Under the pieces are notes generated by a model. It did no database searches. It was not told the DNA's origin and saw only the letters and a list, made by a program, of their open reading frames with translations. From NCBI RefSeq assembly GCF_036711975.1, contig NC_091966.1:23195501-23259500 (forward strand): DNA of 64,000 nucleotides, written 5' to 3'. Shown one piece after another: positions 11,270 to 23,097 of the stretch (positions are counted from its first letter, which is position 1; every line of letters starts with the position of its first letter). The DNA comes from Onthophagus taurus. Taxonomy: Eukaryota > Arthropoda > Insecta > Coleoptera > Scarabaeidae. The position numbers were made by a program, and so were the translations under genes.

Positions 11270-12500
11270 CCTAACAACTATATATTGGGACATAATAGAA
11301 TTTATATGTAATTAACAACAATTAAACAGATTATTTTGTTTTAATACATTTTTCAAATTAATATCATTTAATTAGACAATAAACAACAATTTTATCTTAT
11401 GAACAACACAAAAACAAAATATATATCCTATTACTTCTAATTAAACTAGAAAAATGTAAATTTTGCCTGACAACTAAATATTGGGACATTGCACGATTTA
11501 TATTTCTAATATGGAGTAACTTCGCCCTTAGATTTTATAACCGCTTGAATTCGGGCATTGAATTCACTAAGGTTCTACACTGTTCAGGAGTAAATCCATC
11601 CCAAATTTGCTTTATTTTGGCTTTAAGTTCTGGCAATGTCCGTTGTGGGTTGTTCCTCAACGTTTGTTTCATTTTGTGCCACACTGTTTCAATTACATTC
11701 AGATCTGGACTGTTGGTAGGCCAATACAGAACATTAATATTTTGATCGCCAACCACTTTTTTGTAGTTTTGGCCGTATGACAAGCCGCTCCATCCTGCTG
11801 AAATATGTAATTTTCGCCAATATTTAACTGCACGATACTTGGTAGTATGCTGTTTTGTAGTATTTGTTGATATTTTGCGGTGTTCACGGTGCCATCAATA
11901 AATTCAAAGCAGCCTTATCGTGAGGCTGTCATACAGCCCCAAATGATTACTCCCTTCGGAAATTTTACACAACGTTTTAAACAATCTTTATAAAATGCCT
12001 CATGTTTATTGCAAATTTCGATTCATCGCTGAATATTATCCTGGAAAAGTCTTCTGCTGACCAAGACAGTTTAGATTTTGCCCATGTGAGCCTGGTTTTC
12101 TGTTGTTTTTCTGTGTTTTAACAGTGGTTTTTCTTTTGCTTATAAAACAACAATTTTCTAAAAGCGATATTTTTTAATTATTGCTTGTAAGTAAATCTCG
12201 TAATACTTTAATCCACTTTTAAGAATCCATTTGTGACAGCATTCCCTTGATATATTTAATCCAGTTTCATTATTCCATTCAGTGGTAACTTGTCAAAAAA
12301 TATTTCTTCGTCCTTTTTTGCAGATTTTTACAAGTATTCTTTTATTTCTATCAGAAACTAACTTTGGACGACCTGAACTTTTACCCTTTTTTTTTAAATT
12401 TGCTCAGTTTGTCCATAATATTTAATTACTTTCCACGTTGTGCTTTTAGGAATATTAAGTTCGTCTGCTTTTTCACGTATTGTTTTATTGTGGCAATAAT
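11270..12500 (-). pseudogene. Tc1-type transposase, frameshifted
   Basis: The minus strand carries, from about 12485 downwards, a helix-turn-helix region (REKADELNIPKSTTWKVIK) and a GRPK-like hook (GRPKLVSDRNKRIL), then YIFQQDGAACHTAK with the second Asp, and YWPTNSPDLNVIETVWHKMK with the final acidic residue and the Tc1-specific IE..W. The last block ends SMPEFKRL at 11535. It is split over several frames and the first-Asp region is unreadable in one frame. The left outer sequence near 11280 (ACTATATATTGGGACA, recurring as ACTAAATATTGGGACA near 11473) may be terminal repeat. Confidence 0.85.
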
Positions 12501-12544
12501 TTGGAAGTGGACGAGTTACGACTTACTTGCTTCGCGAACGTTTT

Positions 12545-13060
12545 GGGTTGAAGCCAAGATGTATCAAGATGTTTTTAATATTGATAAGACTGGTATTTTT
12601 TTAATCTAATGTCAAACCGTAGTTTGGATTTTAAATTGAAACAATGTTATGGGGGCACTAAAAGCAAAGAAAGAATAACAGCAGTTTTATGCCACAATGC
12701 TGATGGAAGTGAAAAATTAAAACTATGGATAGTAGGAAAATCAAAAAACCCAAGATGTTTAAATAAATTTGGTCGTTCCCATTTGCCATGCCATTATATC
12801 GCTCAGAAAAATGCCTGGGTAACTTCTGTAACGCAACGCAACGTGGCAGCTCTAAACAGAAAAGGGTTGTTAACAATGGACAATAGTTCAGCACATAACG
12901 TTATGGGAATTGATTTGCGCAATGTTAAGGTTGTTTATTTTCTGGCTAACACAACAAGTGCACTGCAACCTCTTGATCAAGGCATAATTGCGGCTATGAA
13001 GAAATGATATCGTGCACGACTTGTTAGAGCAGCAATTTTGGCAAAAGAAAGACTTTACAA
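12545..13060 (+). pseudogene. Tigger/jerky-type transposase fragment
   Basis: The plus strand reads VFNIDKTGIF (first-Asp box, normally NxDETG), then KERITAVLCHNADGSEKL, GKSKNPRCLNKFGRSHLP, LLTMDNSSAHNV (second Asp, LxxDNxxAH) and NTTSALQPLDQGIIAAMKK. A 132-residue frame survives at 12609-13007. Both flanks are missing. It abuts the Tc1 remnant, so one probably landed in or next to the other. Confidence 0.85.
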
Positions 13061-13123
13061 GCGATAAGGTCGTTGTCAGATTCGTGGTGTAACTCGTTAA
13101 TAGCTTTTTACTTATATGTTAGG

Positions 13124-13310
13124 GCTCGTATACAGCGTGTAAGTCGTGGCATAATTTTAATCACAAATATTGCAGTTAGAATGATGACGATTCATGTAAA
13201 AATGTTTGGTGTAAACCCATTAATGTTTAATTTTTATACGAATCGTCATCATTTTAACACTAGTATTTGTGATTAAAATTATGTTACGACTTACAGAAAC
13301 AGTCTGTATA
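13124..13310. repeat. Foldback element, about 185 bp
   Basis: GTAAGTCGTGGCATAATTTT near 13138 is mirrored by AAAATTATGTTACGACTTAC near 13275, and ATGATGACGATTC is mirrored by GAATCGTCATCAT, so nearly all of it is stem. The following 13325-13500 recurs in the same orientation near 30670-30840, where a remnant of the right arm (ACTTACAGAAACA) also precedes it. Confidence 0.75.
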
Positions 13311-13744
13311 TCTCAGTAGATATCGATTGTTTCATTCAATTGTTTTTATTTTAGAAAACAAATGAGTAACGAATAACATTTGAATTTTTCTAAATGGTAA
13401 TGTACCCTTTCGTTAGGCTCGTTTGATAGAGATATTTTCCTCTTTTTCATGACATCAAATCTTAGTATCCTTATACCAAATAAAAAAAAATGTAACAACT
13501 GTTTATTAAGTTAATTGGAAAGCTATACATATGATTTATGAAAAGATTCAAACAACATACGATAATAATACGTCATTTCTCGCGCATTTCTTCTCGCGCT
13601 ATTTCTCGGAGTTATGCTGTATCTCAACTCACTTCTTAGTTTGTATCTGCAAGACAAATACAATCTGATCCAAAGATTCTAAACCAAAGTACTAAGTTTG
13701 CATAGCGAATTAGATTTATGTTAAACATCTTCCTTGGTTCTATA

Positions 13745-13830
13745 TAGTGGTTCCAGGTCACAAAGACATTGAGGGTAATGAAAAAGCTGGCCAAAAAGGC
13801 AGCGAGGACGCCTCTTCTTTGGAACATGTA
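13745..13830 (+). pseudogene. Non-LTR retrotransposon RNase H scrap
   Basis: VPGHKDIEGNEKAGQKG matches the C-terminal RNase H motif (VPGHxGIxGNExAD) of Jockey/R1-type retrotransposons. The catalytic Asp that usually ends this motif reads Gly. Only about 28 codons survive. Confidence 0.6.
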
Positions 13831-14009
13831 GACAGTACTTTATATAAAACGACACATGAAGACTTTTCTAACTGTTTTTCATGAATTGTTTTCACGTCGA
13901 TGACGATATCGGCTGTTACATTAGAGAACTTCGAGAATCTGATGACATTTTGACTTACTTCATTATGAAGATTCAAATTTTCTGCCGTTTCTGTATGATC
14001 AGGCTGCAC

Positions 14010-15440
14010 TAAATGATTTGGTCAGGGATTTAGGTTTACTTAAAGATAAATCTGAACTGCTTGGTTCATGACTAAAAGAGAGAAATCTCCTTGCTTCTGC
14101 AACTACCTTCTCTTGGTATTGACATTGAGAGAAGTCATTTATTGAGTTCTTCTCTGAAGGTGGTAGCTATGTAATGATGTCAGTGTCCTCATGCAAAAAT
14201 GTGTACTGTTATATGATCCTGCCAATTGGAGGTTGTTTGATGAATAATAATGAATACGCTTCCTTGCTTATTGCTCATTCCTCAAAAGAATCATACGATA
14301 ATGTTAAAACTATTCTTGAAGCTATTAAACATAAACAGTACGAATAGAGTATATGTGGAGATTTGAAAATTACTTGCATGCTCCTTGGACAATAGTCGGG
14401 TTTTACAAAATACCCATGTATTATTTTATACGTTTAAGGGTTAGCAGAGATAGGGAACAGTACTATGTTAAAAGAATTGGCCTATTCGTACTTGCCTCGA
14501 AGCAGGGGACACAAACATTCTCAAAAAGATTCAATGATTATTGCGAAAAAGATCTTACTACCCCTACTTCATATCAAATTAGAAATAATGAAGCAGTTCG
14601 TGAAGGAGCTTAATAAAAATTCTGCTTCTTTAAGTAACTTGTAGATAAATATCCTAACTTGAGTGATGACAAAATAAAAGAACAGATATTCGTTGGGCCA
14701 CAGATTCGAGAATTGATGAAAACTACTGATTTTGAAAATGTGATGATTTCGGATGAAAGATGCTTGGACTCGCTTCAAATAAGTTGTAAATGGTTTCTTA
14801 GGCAATAATCAAGTTGCTAATTATAAGATGCTAGTCGCGTATGCTAAAAGTTTTCAAAAAAATAGGTGGTAACAGGAACGTGAACTTGCTCTATTTGCAT
14901 TGTCATTTACATTGGATGCCTGACAATTTAGATGATGTTAGCGAAGAGCAAGGCTGGCGTTTCCATCAGGATATAAAAGAAATGGTAGCCGACTACTGCT
15001 GGTCACTTCAACGTCATGAGGCACATGCTCAACACAAGAGGCGATCTGGCGGAAGATTTATGGAACACAAGCAAAAGATATTCCATAAAAGTTAAATACA
15101 ATACAAAATTCGAACTGGCGTGTCACTGACATCTGACAGTACTGGTCCGTATGCTGGGTTCCAACTCATTACGTCATTTTAAAATGGCCATAACTTATAA
15201 TGCAAAAATCGTATAGACCCATTCGATTTTGGAGCACATTTTGGAGAGTACAGTAAAATAATATTGTGCGTCTCACACATAACTTCAAAAGTAGCCAAAA
15301 AAGCTATTTTTCTTGTACATAACCTCAAATATCTCAAAATCCTGACGTGATGGTCTAATTCTGAGCTCGGATTCTGATTCCACACAGAAAATTACTTCGT
15401 AAATGATTGTCAGCCATCCAACAACAATCAACACCCCTTT
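14010..15440 (+). pseudogene. Decayed copy of an unnamed arthropod multicopy protein gene
   Basis: Reading across at least six stops and shifts gives LLIAHSSKESYDNVKTILEA, SICGDLKITCMLLGQ, GFTKYP, ILLPLLHIKLEIMKQFVKEL, YPNLSDDKIKEQIFVGPQI, LYLHCHLHWMPDNLDDVSEEQ, FHQDIKEMVADYCWSL and HKRRSGGRF. I recall this motif order from a very common, functionally unnamed family in insect and other arthropod genomes that behaves like a mobile element; no function is claimed. The block at 15170-15440 (KVAKKAIFLVHNLKIS on the plus strand) often follows the same gene elsewhere, from memory. Confidence 0.65.
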
Positions 15441-15469
15441 TTTGCAGATCTGTGTTATCCTTTTGTTTA

Positions 15470-16790
15470 TACAGGCTGTACAAAAAGTATGGAATAATGG
15501 TTCTACAGCCTAAACTTCAACTTATATTAAAAAAAGTTTTAAATAAAAGTTACTTGAAACTATTTTCCGCATATCTTGGCGTAGAAATAAAATAAAAATG
15601 ATGACGGCAGTCTGAGTTACGACATGGTGAGTGTGTTTTTTAAAGGGAACACCTGTATATTTTAAGGTTTTTGGATTCCATTTGACAAGCTGTTCCAAAA
15701 TGCCATAAAGTTTTAATGCTTTAAACTGCATAGTTTTCGAGATATTGAAACTTTTATTTAAAAAGATTTGACGTAGCGACAATCAAATTATGACGTCATT
15801 ATGGGATTGTTATGTGTGTTATGTCGCCTGGTGTCAAGTCTGGAGATCGTGGTGGCCATTCTACAGGACCCCTATGGCCTATCCAATAATTCAAAAATAC
15901 TTCATCTAAAAGCCTGCGTACATTTAGATGATAGTGAGGTGGTGCCCCATCTTGTTGGAACCAGAGATTGTTTTCGTTCGGAAAAAGATCTCTACAGGTC
16001 ATTTAGAGTCATCTACAGGTTATTTGTTCCTGCAATAATTCCAGATAACGATCACCAGTAAGATTTCCATAGATTACAAACGGGCCGATAATTCGATCTC
16101 TACAAATACCTGCCCACAAATTTATTTTCTGCGGCGTTTCTCAGCGAGGGTTCTCAGCAGACCAGTATCGACAATTGTGTCCATTCACTTTTCCATTCAA
16201 ATAAAATGTGGCTTCGTCAGAAAATATTATGTTGTTAACGAAGTTCGGATCATCGTTAATTCGCCTCATCATTCGTTCACAAAATTATACACGTCTATCA
16301 AAATCATTTTCTGATCACTGTTGCAGTAAAGCCGGTTTATAGGGATGTTGTTTCTCCTTTTTCAAAATGTTTTGAATATATTCTGTACTGACATCGAAAT
16401 TTAAGGCTAGTTGACGAATCGAGGTATGTGTATTATCTGTTATTTCTTCTAACACACCTTGCCTCATTATATCTTCATTAGTTGCAACATTCGGCCGACC
16501 GCATTTTGGAGTATCCTTTACATGACCCGTCTCCTTAAAACGTTTTAAAGTTTTACTAATAACCGATTGACTAATTGGTTGTCGATTTGGATATGTTTGC
16601 TTAAATAAAACACATACTTCATGTTGAGTTCTCGTACGATCTGAAAAATCAACCATTGTTAAAATAATAACTCTTTTGTTTGCGTTAAATGATATTTAAC
16701 TAATAATGCTAGCAACTACCTTTGCTTAAACTGTCTCCGTTACCATGGCAACGCACATAACAATAATTGCGTCACGTCATAGCTTGCTCC
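15470..16790 (-). mobile_element. Mariner-like element with frameshifted transposase
   Basis: The minus strand from 16656 encodes an N-terminal helix-turn-helix pair (QSVISKTLKRFKETGHV, KCGRPNVATNEDI, SIRQLALNFDVSTEYIQNIL), then NIIFSDEATFYLNGKVN (first Asp), INLWAGICRDRIIGPFV, WFQQDGAPPHYHLNV (second Asp) and WPPRSPDLTPGDI. A 113-codon frame is intact at 16315-16656; the rest is split by stops and ends prematurely near 15800. A terminal-looking CTGTACAAAAAGTATGGAAT lies at about 15476. The right end seems broken by the foldback element at 17013. Confidence 0.83.
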
Positions 16791-17012
16791 AGATATGTGT
16801 AGTTTAGTAATTTTTATACAAGCTTATGTAATAAATGTTCAATAGTAATAATAACAGGAATAAGTAATAATACCTCCGTGTCCTAACTGAAACCGGCGTC
16901 ACCATTTTATTTTTAAATCTACACCAAAATACGCGCAAACTAGATTCAAGTAGACCCATGTTGTTATTTATTTAATATCTACAATTAAGACCTTTTCCAA
17001 ATCAACTTAAAA

Positions 17013-17500
17013 TAGACAACCTAAGCCTTGACATCATAGAGATGGGCGGAGCTTATACCGACTCCAAACATTTTCGTTGCTAACTGTGTTGCTAACGGTA
17101 AATCACCATATGCAATTTTTCATTTGTGTTAAAATAAAATAAACTAAGTGATGACATTTCAAATGACATTTTTTGGCTATTGATCGTTAGCAACGAAATA
17201 GACAACCTAAGCTTTGACGTCACAGTAATGGGCGGAGCTTATACTGACTCCAAACATTTTCGTTGCTAACTGTGTTGCTAACGGTAAACTGCCATATGCA
17301 ACTTTTCATTTAGTGTTAAAATAAAATAAACTAAACGTGACATTTTAAATGACATTTTTTGGCGGTTTATCGTGAGCAACGAAATTGTTTGGAGTCGTTA
17401 TAAGCTCCGCCCATCTCTGTGACGTCAGACTTAGGCAGTCTATTGTTTGGAGTTGGTATAAGCTCCGCCCACCTCTGTGACGTCAGACTTAGGCAGTCTA
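17013..17500. repeat. Foldback repeat with tandemly duplicated arms
   Basis: The left arm is a direct duplication of about 186 bp (17013-17198 and 17199-17384) starting TAGACAACCTAAGC and containing ATGGGCGGAGCTTATA. The right arm is a 58-bp unit repeated exactly side by side (17385-17442 and 17443-17500), the inverse of the left-arm start and carrying TATAAGCTCCGCCCA and TGACGTCA. Flanking AACTGTCTC-GTTACCAT sequence near 16728 recurs near 17508. Confidence 0.85.
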
Positions 17501-17671
17501 TTCGAGCGGAAACTGTCTCTGTTACCATAATAACACACATAACAATTCCATAATGACGTGATACAATCTTGCGCTGGGTTAATAATCTTCGAACTACGGG
17601 CTCAATAATTAAAAAAAAATCGTTAGTAGTATCACGAATAACACTTGGGGCGGCCAATAAGACACCATGTA

Positions 17672-19335
17672 CATGGTGGGCAAATTTGGGTGTTATTATA
17701 GGCTATCTCAGAAACTATAAGAGATACAAAAAAAAGTAGGTGCCATGTCCCGGTCTCTTTTTCCGAGACTAATCCAATCCCGTAAAGACCAAATCTCTAT
17801 CTTCTTTTGTTTTTAAGTTATAGCCAAAAAGTCAAATTCTAGTGATTTCAAAAAATGCTCATATTTCGTTTATTTTTCAAATTAGAGAAATGGGGTTAAT
17901 GCATTCTTAAGACACTTTTTTGAGTAGAATATACTGCCGTTGAAAAATTTTTAACATAGCTGATAATTTTTGAGATATAACATAAAGTTGTATTTTTTTA
18001 AATACAAACTATACTTTATTATGATATTACTGAAAAGAGCATATTTTTAGCTTTCCAATGATGTATCGCACGCATGATGTTTCTGCGGAAAATAAGCGTT
18101 ATTTTTCAATTTTTAAAATATTAAAGATTAAAATTCAAATTTTTAATTATAGTAGGGGAGGAAAACGCTAAATACTACTTAGTTACTATAGCAACGTGAG
18201 TTTACTTGTCATTTCATTCATGAATTTTGCGAAACGAGTTTCCCGTTTAAGAAGTTCCGCATTATCTTTAAATAAAACGATAAAATTAAATATAGAATAT
18301 ATTGGAGTCCGCTTTGAAGATGATACATAAGTCTTCATATCCCCATTCAAACGGTGTTTCAATGGAAAGTCCGCTCCCAGTTTATGATTCCTAATTTTCC
18401 TCTATCTCACCCAATTTCAAAAGAAAAGATTGCTGATATCAAAAAACTTCTACATCTTATGCAATCTTATGTTTGGGGAAAACTGGGAAAATACTACCGA
18501 AGATTTCATTCATTGATACCGATCAGTTATCATTGTTCTAATCTTACAACCAGTAAGTTGAGTAGAAGAAGATGACAGTTTATGACTCTTTAGTTCCTGA
18601 AGTTGTCCATATTACATTAATTAATACATTTCTTGTATTTTTAATAAACAAACTTTAAATGCTAATCATTTTTTATTAGTGAACAAAGTCAGGGATAAGA
18701 TGCCTAGAAATTTAAATTAACTATTCAAAGTTTTTATTCGTTGGTACAAAACCAACTTATCCTGAATAGTGGTACAATACCAACTTTATTCTGTCATATT
18801 CGTGCAAAACCATATATTATAGCCACTAGGTAGTATTTACTGTCCGGACCCGCCTACTATAATCAAAATTTTGAACATTAGCGCTTACTATTTTCGAATT
18901 GAAAATTAACGCTTATTTTCTGCAAATACACCATACATGCGATACATCATTGGAAAGCTTAAAATATACTCTTTTCTTTAACATCATAATCAAGTATAGT
19001 TTGTATTTAAAAAAACACAACTTTGTGTTGTATCTCAAAAATCATCAAGTATATTTAAAACGTTTCAACGGCAGTATATTCCACTTAAAAAAGTGTCTTA
19101 AGATCGTATCAACCCCATTCCTATAATTTGAAAAATAAACGAAATATGAGCATTTTTTGAAATCACGAAAATTTGACTTTTTGGCTATAACTTAAAAACA
19201 AAAGAAGATAGAGGTTTGATGTTTGCGGGATTGAATTAGTCTCGAAAAAAGAGACCGGGACATGGCACTTACTTTTTTCGTATCTCTTATAGTTTCTGAG
19301 ATAGCCTATAATAACACCCAAATTTGCCCACCCTG
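17672..19335. mobile_element. LTIR element, copy 1 (1664 bp, TA-flanked, about 480-bp inverted ends)
   Basis: The left end CATGGTGGGCAAATTTGGGT after TA (17670-17671) is mirrored by ACCCAAATTTGCCCACCCTG before TA at 19336-19337. Similarity of the arms continues for roughly 480 bp, including GAGACCGGGACATGGC and its partner. The 690-bp centre carries a short frame (18354-18575) with HPISKEKIADIKKLL that is partly conserved in copy 2 at 62304-64000. No transposase catalytic motif is visible, so it is non-autonomous. TA target and CAGGGTG-type termini point to the Tc1/mariner superfamily. Confidence 0.85.
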
Positions 19336-20514
19336 TACACTGAAAAACTGTCAGAAAAATGACAATCATCTATAGAAACTATCTTGTTTTGTGTTAACAT
19401 GGTATGAAGCTGCAGTCTCTTGAACGAAATAATCTCGGCCGACTTCGAAGACGTCGGCCGCCCTAATATTTTGTGTGATACTTTAGCCGACCGACTTCGA
19501 AGATAAACTTCAAGCAGGGTAGATTTTGTCTCACTTGTAATATGCTGTTTATTAGATTTTACAAAGCCTGGACAAACATTAAACTACAAAGTAATACTAG
19601 TCTGGTAGAAGACTAGAAGTTTTTTACTAGCATGTATGTAACCTTTTGCAAGCACTACCTAATCTTCCATTAGTAGTGTCTAACTTTCTAGTAGCAATAT
19701 GTAATCTTTTGCATACAATACCTCGTCTTCTGCCAGCGGAAGAATACGAGACCTATTAAAGCCTTGTGTTTTTGCAAATCAGGTTTCACGTTGTCTTGGA
19801 TATATTCAGTATCCCAGGACAGTAAATAAGTACTGCTATAAGACACAATGTATACTGTATACAGTTGAGACTCGATAGATTAAATGAATTTTAATATGAT
19901 AACATTCATCCAGTTGTCGTGCTTTTTGCTGTCATTCCACGGAAGGTTAAACTAAAGTCAGCGTGATATCGTATACGTGTGATTAAAGATACAACGTGTG
20001 GTTTGATGTTTTGTTATGATAGGTTGCATTAAATCATCTTCACACATTAACTAAGAATAAATCATCATCTGCTTATGAATCTATCATTTTGTCGAGTGAT
20101 GAAGACGGTATTTTAGGATAAGCATCAAGCTTAACGAATATTATCTCTCTCCAGAAGTGAAAACACCTTAGTGTCTCACTGCTCCGCCTCAACTACCATA
20201 TCACAATTTTTAGGATTATTTAATCTATTCACGTAAGTTTTTTTATGGAACACAAGAGGAAGCAGATATCTTTATTCCTTTTCAACCATTCGACTGCCTT
20301 CGTATCATCGAAAATGAAGACGCGAGCAAAAGTCTCTTGTTCTTTCTCTGTCTTCGACTGTGAGCGGATGTTTCTTACTATCTTGCGGATGATGAGCCCC
20401 TGTGAGTGGTTCTTGATGGTCTAGCTAGACTGGTTTGGAAAAATCCTCGACAGGAACCTTAAACCTCATCTTTTAAGTTTAGCCTGCCTCATCTTGTGGT
20501 TTCCGCGAAACGAG
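19336..20514. other. CASD1 intron 2 sequence without a recognised gene
   Basis: It contains a GC-rich near-palindrome CGGCCGACTTCGAAGACGTC followed by GGCCG (about 19436-19460), and imperfect tandem units of about 70 bp (TAGCATGTATGTAACCTTTTG near 19628 and TAGCAATATGTAATCTTTTG near 19700). No coding signal was seen. Confidence 0.5.
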
Positions 20515-20896
20515 AACGTTGAAAGTGTCAGACAAGCGATATTGAGAAGCCCAAGTCACTCTGCTCGCAAACATTCTGCTGCACTTAGAATCAGTAATCG
20601 CACTGTAAGACGGATTTTGACACCTCCATGAGAAACCACTGCTTAGCCCTAAGGTTTCAGTTTGGTGCGCGATAGGAACATTCGACATGTCCACATGTGA
20701 CTTTTTTCTACGGGGGTGCCTGAAAGAACATGTTTACAAGGACAAGCCCCGTACATTGATTGAGTTGAAAGAGGCCATACGTCAGCAAATAACCCAAACC
20801 AATAGAGACTTGTTGGAAAGATTGAAGAACAATCTTCTTCAACAATGTATCGATGAAAATGGTCATCATATGCCAAATTTAATTTTCCGAAAGTGA
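20515..20896 (+). pseudogene. Mariner-like transposase, internally deleted
   Basis: The plus strand shows helix-turn-helix residues SVRQAILRSPSHSARKHS and RISNRTVRRIL (20527-20625), then a short KVSVWCAIG, then directly the C-terminal block CDFFLRGCLKEHVYKDKPRT with ELKEAIRQQI. Both the first- and second-Asp regions are missing, so this is a deletion derivative. It stops just before the TA-flanked element at 20918. Confidence 0.75.
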
Positions 20897-20917
20897 ATAA
20901 TAATGAAATCCTATGTA

Positions 20918-21447
20918 CAGGGTGGTTCAAATTCGATGTCCGAATAGGCTACCTCGGAAACTATAAGAGTTAGAAAAAAAGTAGCTTACATGTCTCGATC
21001 TTTTTGTTTAAATAAATTCCAATGTCGAAAACCTCAAAGCGCTATCATTTTTTGTTTTTTTCCTAGAGGCCAAAATTGAAACTATCGTAAAACCAGCAAG
21101 TGCAATTATCTTGGTTATTATTATAGGTGGAGTATTATAAGTAAGACATTATATGGAGACTTTTTTATAGAGAATTTGATGTCATATTTTTTCGGTTTTA
21201 GATTTTGAGATTTTACGACAATTTTCGTTTTTTTAAATGAAAACAACCACTGATTATTCGCTTATTACATTCGTTATCTTTTTCTGATTACAAAAATATA
21301 GAGTTTGACAGGTCTATTTCTTATTGTTTTAGAATAAAGCTAAAAATAAATTTTTTAATCATTTTTTTACAAATACATTTCGTCAACAGCAAAATCTAAA
21401 AATTTTTTAATTATTCTAAAACCATTTGGTTCCCGTGCCGCACCCTG
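20918..21447. mobile_element. TA-flanked short element with CAGGGTG / CACCCTG ends
   Basis: The left end CAGGGTGGTTCAAATTCGAT follows TA (20916-20917); the right end GCCGCACCCTG precedes TA (21448-21449). The left 150 bp (ATAGGCTACCTCGGAAACTATAAGAG) is related to the ends at 17672, 27845 and 62304. The two termini of this copy match each other over only the outer few bases. No coding sequence. Confidence 0.68.
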
Positions 21448-21683
21448 TATAAGGAATATGTGATTAAGTTTCTGATAAAAAAATAATTAGTGGGTATATC
21501 AGACAAAAGGAAATAACGTTTAGAATGTTTTTAATTGATGTTTAAAATGAAATTACCTGGGTTGAGATTTATCTTAAACGATTTGTTGAGATTGTATCTG
21601 GATAGATTAAAGATTCTTGATAGTTATTAATTAGTTTATGTTACGTTATTTGATCTAACAATTTGTTTTTTTTTTCGTTTCAG

Positions 21684-23097
21684 TGTAATAATAGCGATAT
21701 TAATGCATATATATCGATGGTTACGTGAAGTACGAGGACGTCCAATTCAAGAATACACACTTTTGGCTGAGTCAGAAACCAGTATACCTCCTGATGTAAA
21801 CGATTACTACAATTTGTTTAAATCATTAGCTACGATGGCGATAATAATGGCTTATTTTATAGTTTGTGATCGAACTAATTTCTTTATGAAGGAAAATAAA
21901 TACTATTCCGAGTTTAGTTTTTGGTTACCGATAGGTTATGTATTTACATTAGGTTTATTTTTTACTGAAGATAGTAAAATAACGAAAGTTTTACATCGCG
22001 ATCAGGTCAATGAGTGGAAAGGTTGGATGCAGTTGGTTATTTTGGTTTATAACGTAACGGGCGCTCGTCGTATCTTACCTATAAATATGCACATTAAAGT
22101 TTTAATGTCGGCTTATATTTTCATTTTAGCATATCAACAATTTTGCTATGTGTGGCAACGCGCCGACATCGGAATCGTACATTTCTTCCGTACATTATTC
22201 GAACTAAACTTTATGACAGTTACATTATGTTTATGCATGAATCGACCTTATCAATTTTACCATCTCGTTCCGTTAATGTCATTTTGGTATTTAATGATTT
22301 ACATAGTTTTAGCATTACCACCTCACATAACGGCCCAAAGTTCCGAAAATAATAAAATTCATTACTTTTATTTAGTCATTAAATTCATTACGTTATTTAG
22401 CGTAATAACCATTTTGTTTTTATCGGAAGTTTTCTTTGAAAAAGTGTTTGTAACTCGTCCATGGAAAGCGCTTTTTGTCACCACAGATGACGACATTCAC
22501 GAATGGTGGTCGCGATGGAAATTAGATCGGTATTCAACCATTTACGGGATGTTGTTTGCTGTTATTTTATATTTAGCGCAACGTTACAATATATATGACG
22601 ATAATAACCATAACAATTTGTTTTCGCGAGGTTTAGCTTTAAGTACAACTTTGGCTGGTTTAATTGGTTTAGGCTCGTATATAACATTTACTTTTCTGTG
22701 CCGTAATGAACTTGATTGTTCAGAAATTCATTCCTACATAGTTTTCTTACCGATTGTAAGCTATATTTTTTTGAGAAACATTTCAGGGGTACTTCGTACA
22801 AAATATTCAAGCCTATTTGCTTGGTTTGGTAATATATCATTGGAACTTTTTATCAGCCAGTATCACATATGGTTAGCAGCGGATACTCATGGCGTTTTAG
22901 TGTTAATCCCTGGTTATCCTGTATTAAATATCATCGTAACATCTTTTATTTTCGTATGCGCCTCACATGAAATACATCGCATTACAAAGATATTGTTACC
23001 TTATGCTGTACCATCTGAATGGAAGCTAGTTTTAAGAAACTTTGTATTGTTTTTAGCGATTTTAGTACCAATTGGTATTCACGATGGGATGTTTTAA
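21684..23097 (+). CDS. CASD1: CASD1, exon 3 (multi-pass acyltransferase domain and stop)
   Basis: Acceptor TTTCGTTTCAG precedes 21684 and restores the frame as SILG-VCVIIAILMHIYRWL, completing a membrane helix. The remaining 471 codons form the Cas1/acyltransferase-3-like domain with about a dozen hydrophobic helices, including RRILPINMHIKVLMSAYIF and the conserved EFLF-type segment LELFISQYHIWLAAD. The stop is at 23095-23097. A weak poly(A) signal ATTAAA lies near 23271. There are no internal stops or shifts, so the gene looks intact although intron 2 (9862-21683) is 11.8 kb of nested transposons. Confidence 0.95.

Noticed and set aside
18354..18575. 73-codon frame in LTIR copy 1 as a real gene
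   Set aside because: Copy 2 differs by indels and stops at different places, so neither copy encodes an intact protein.
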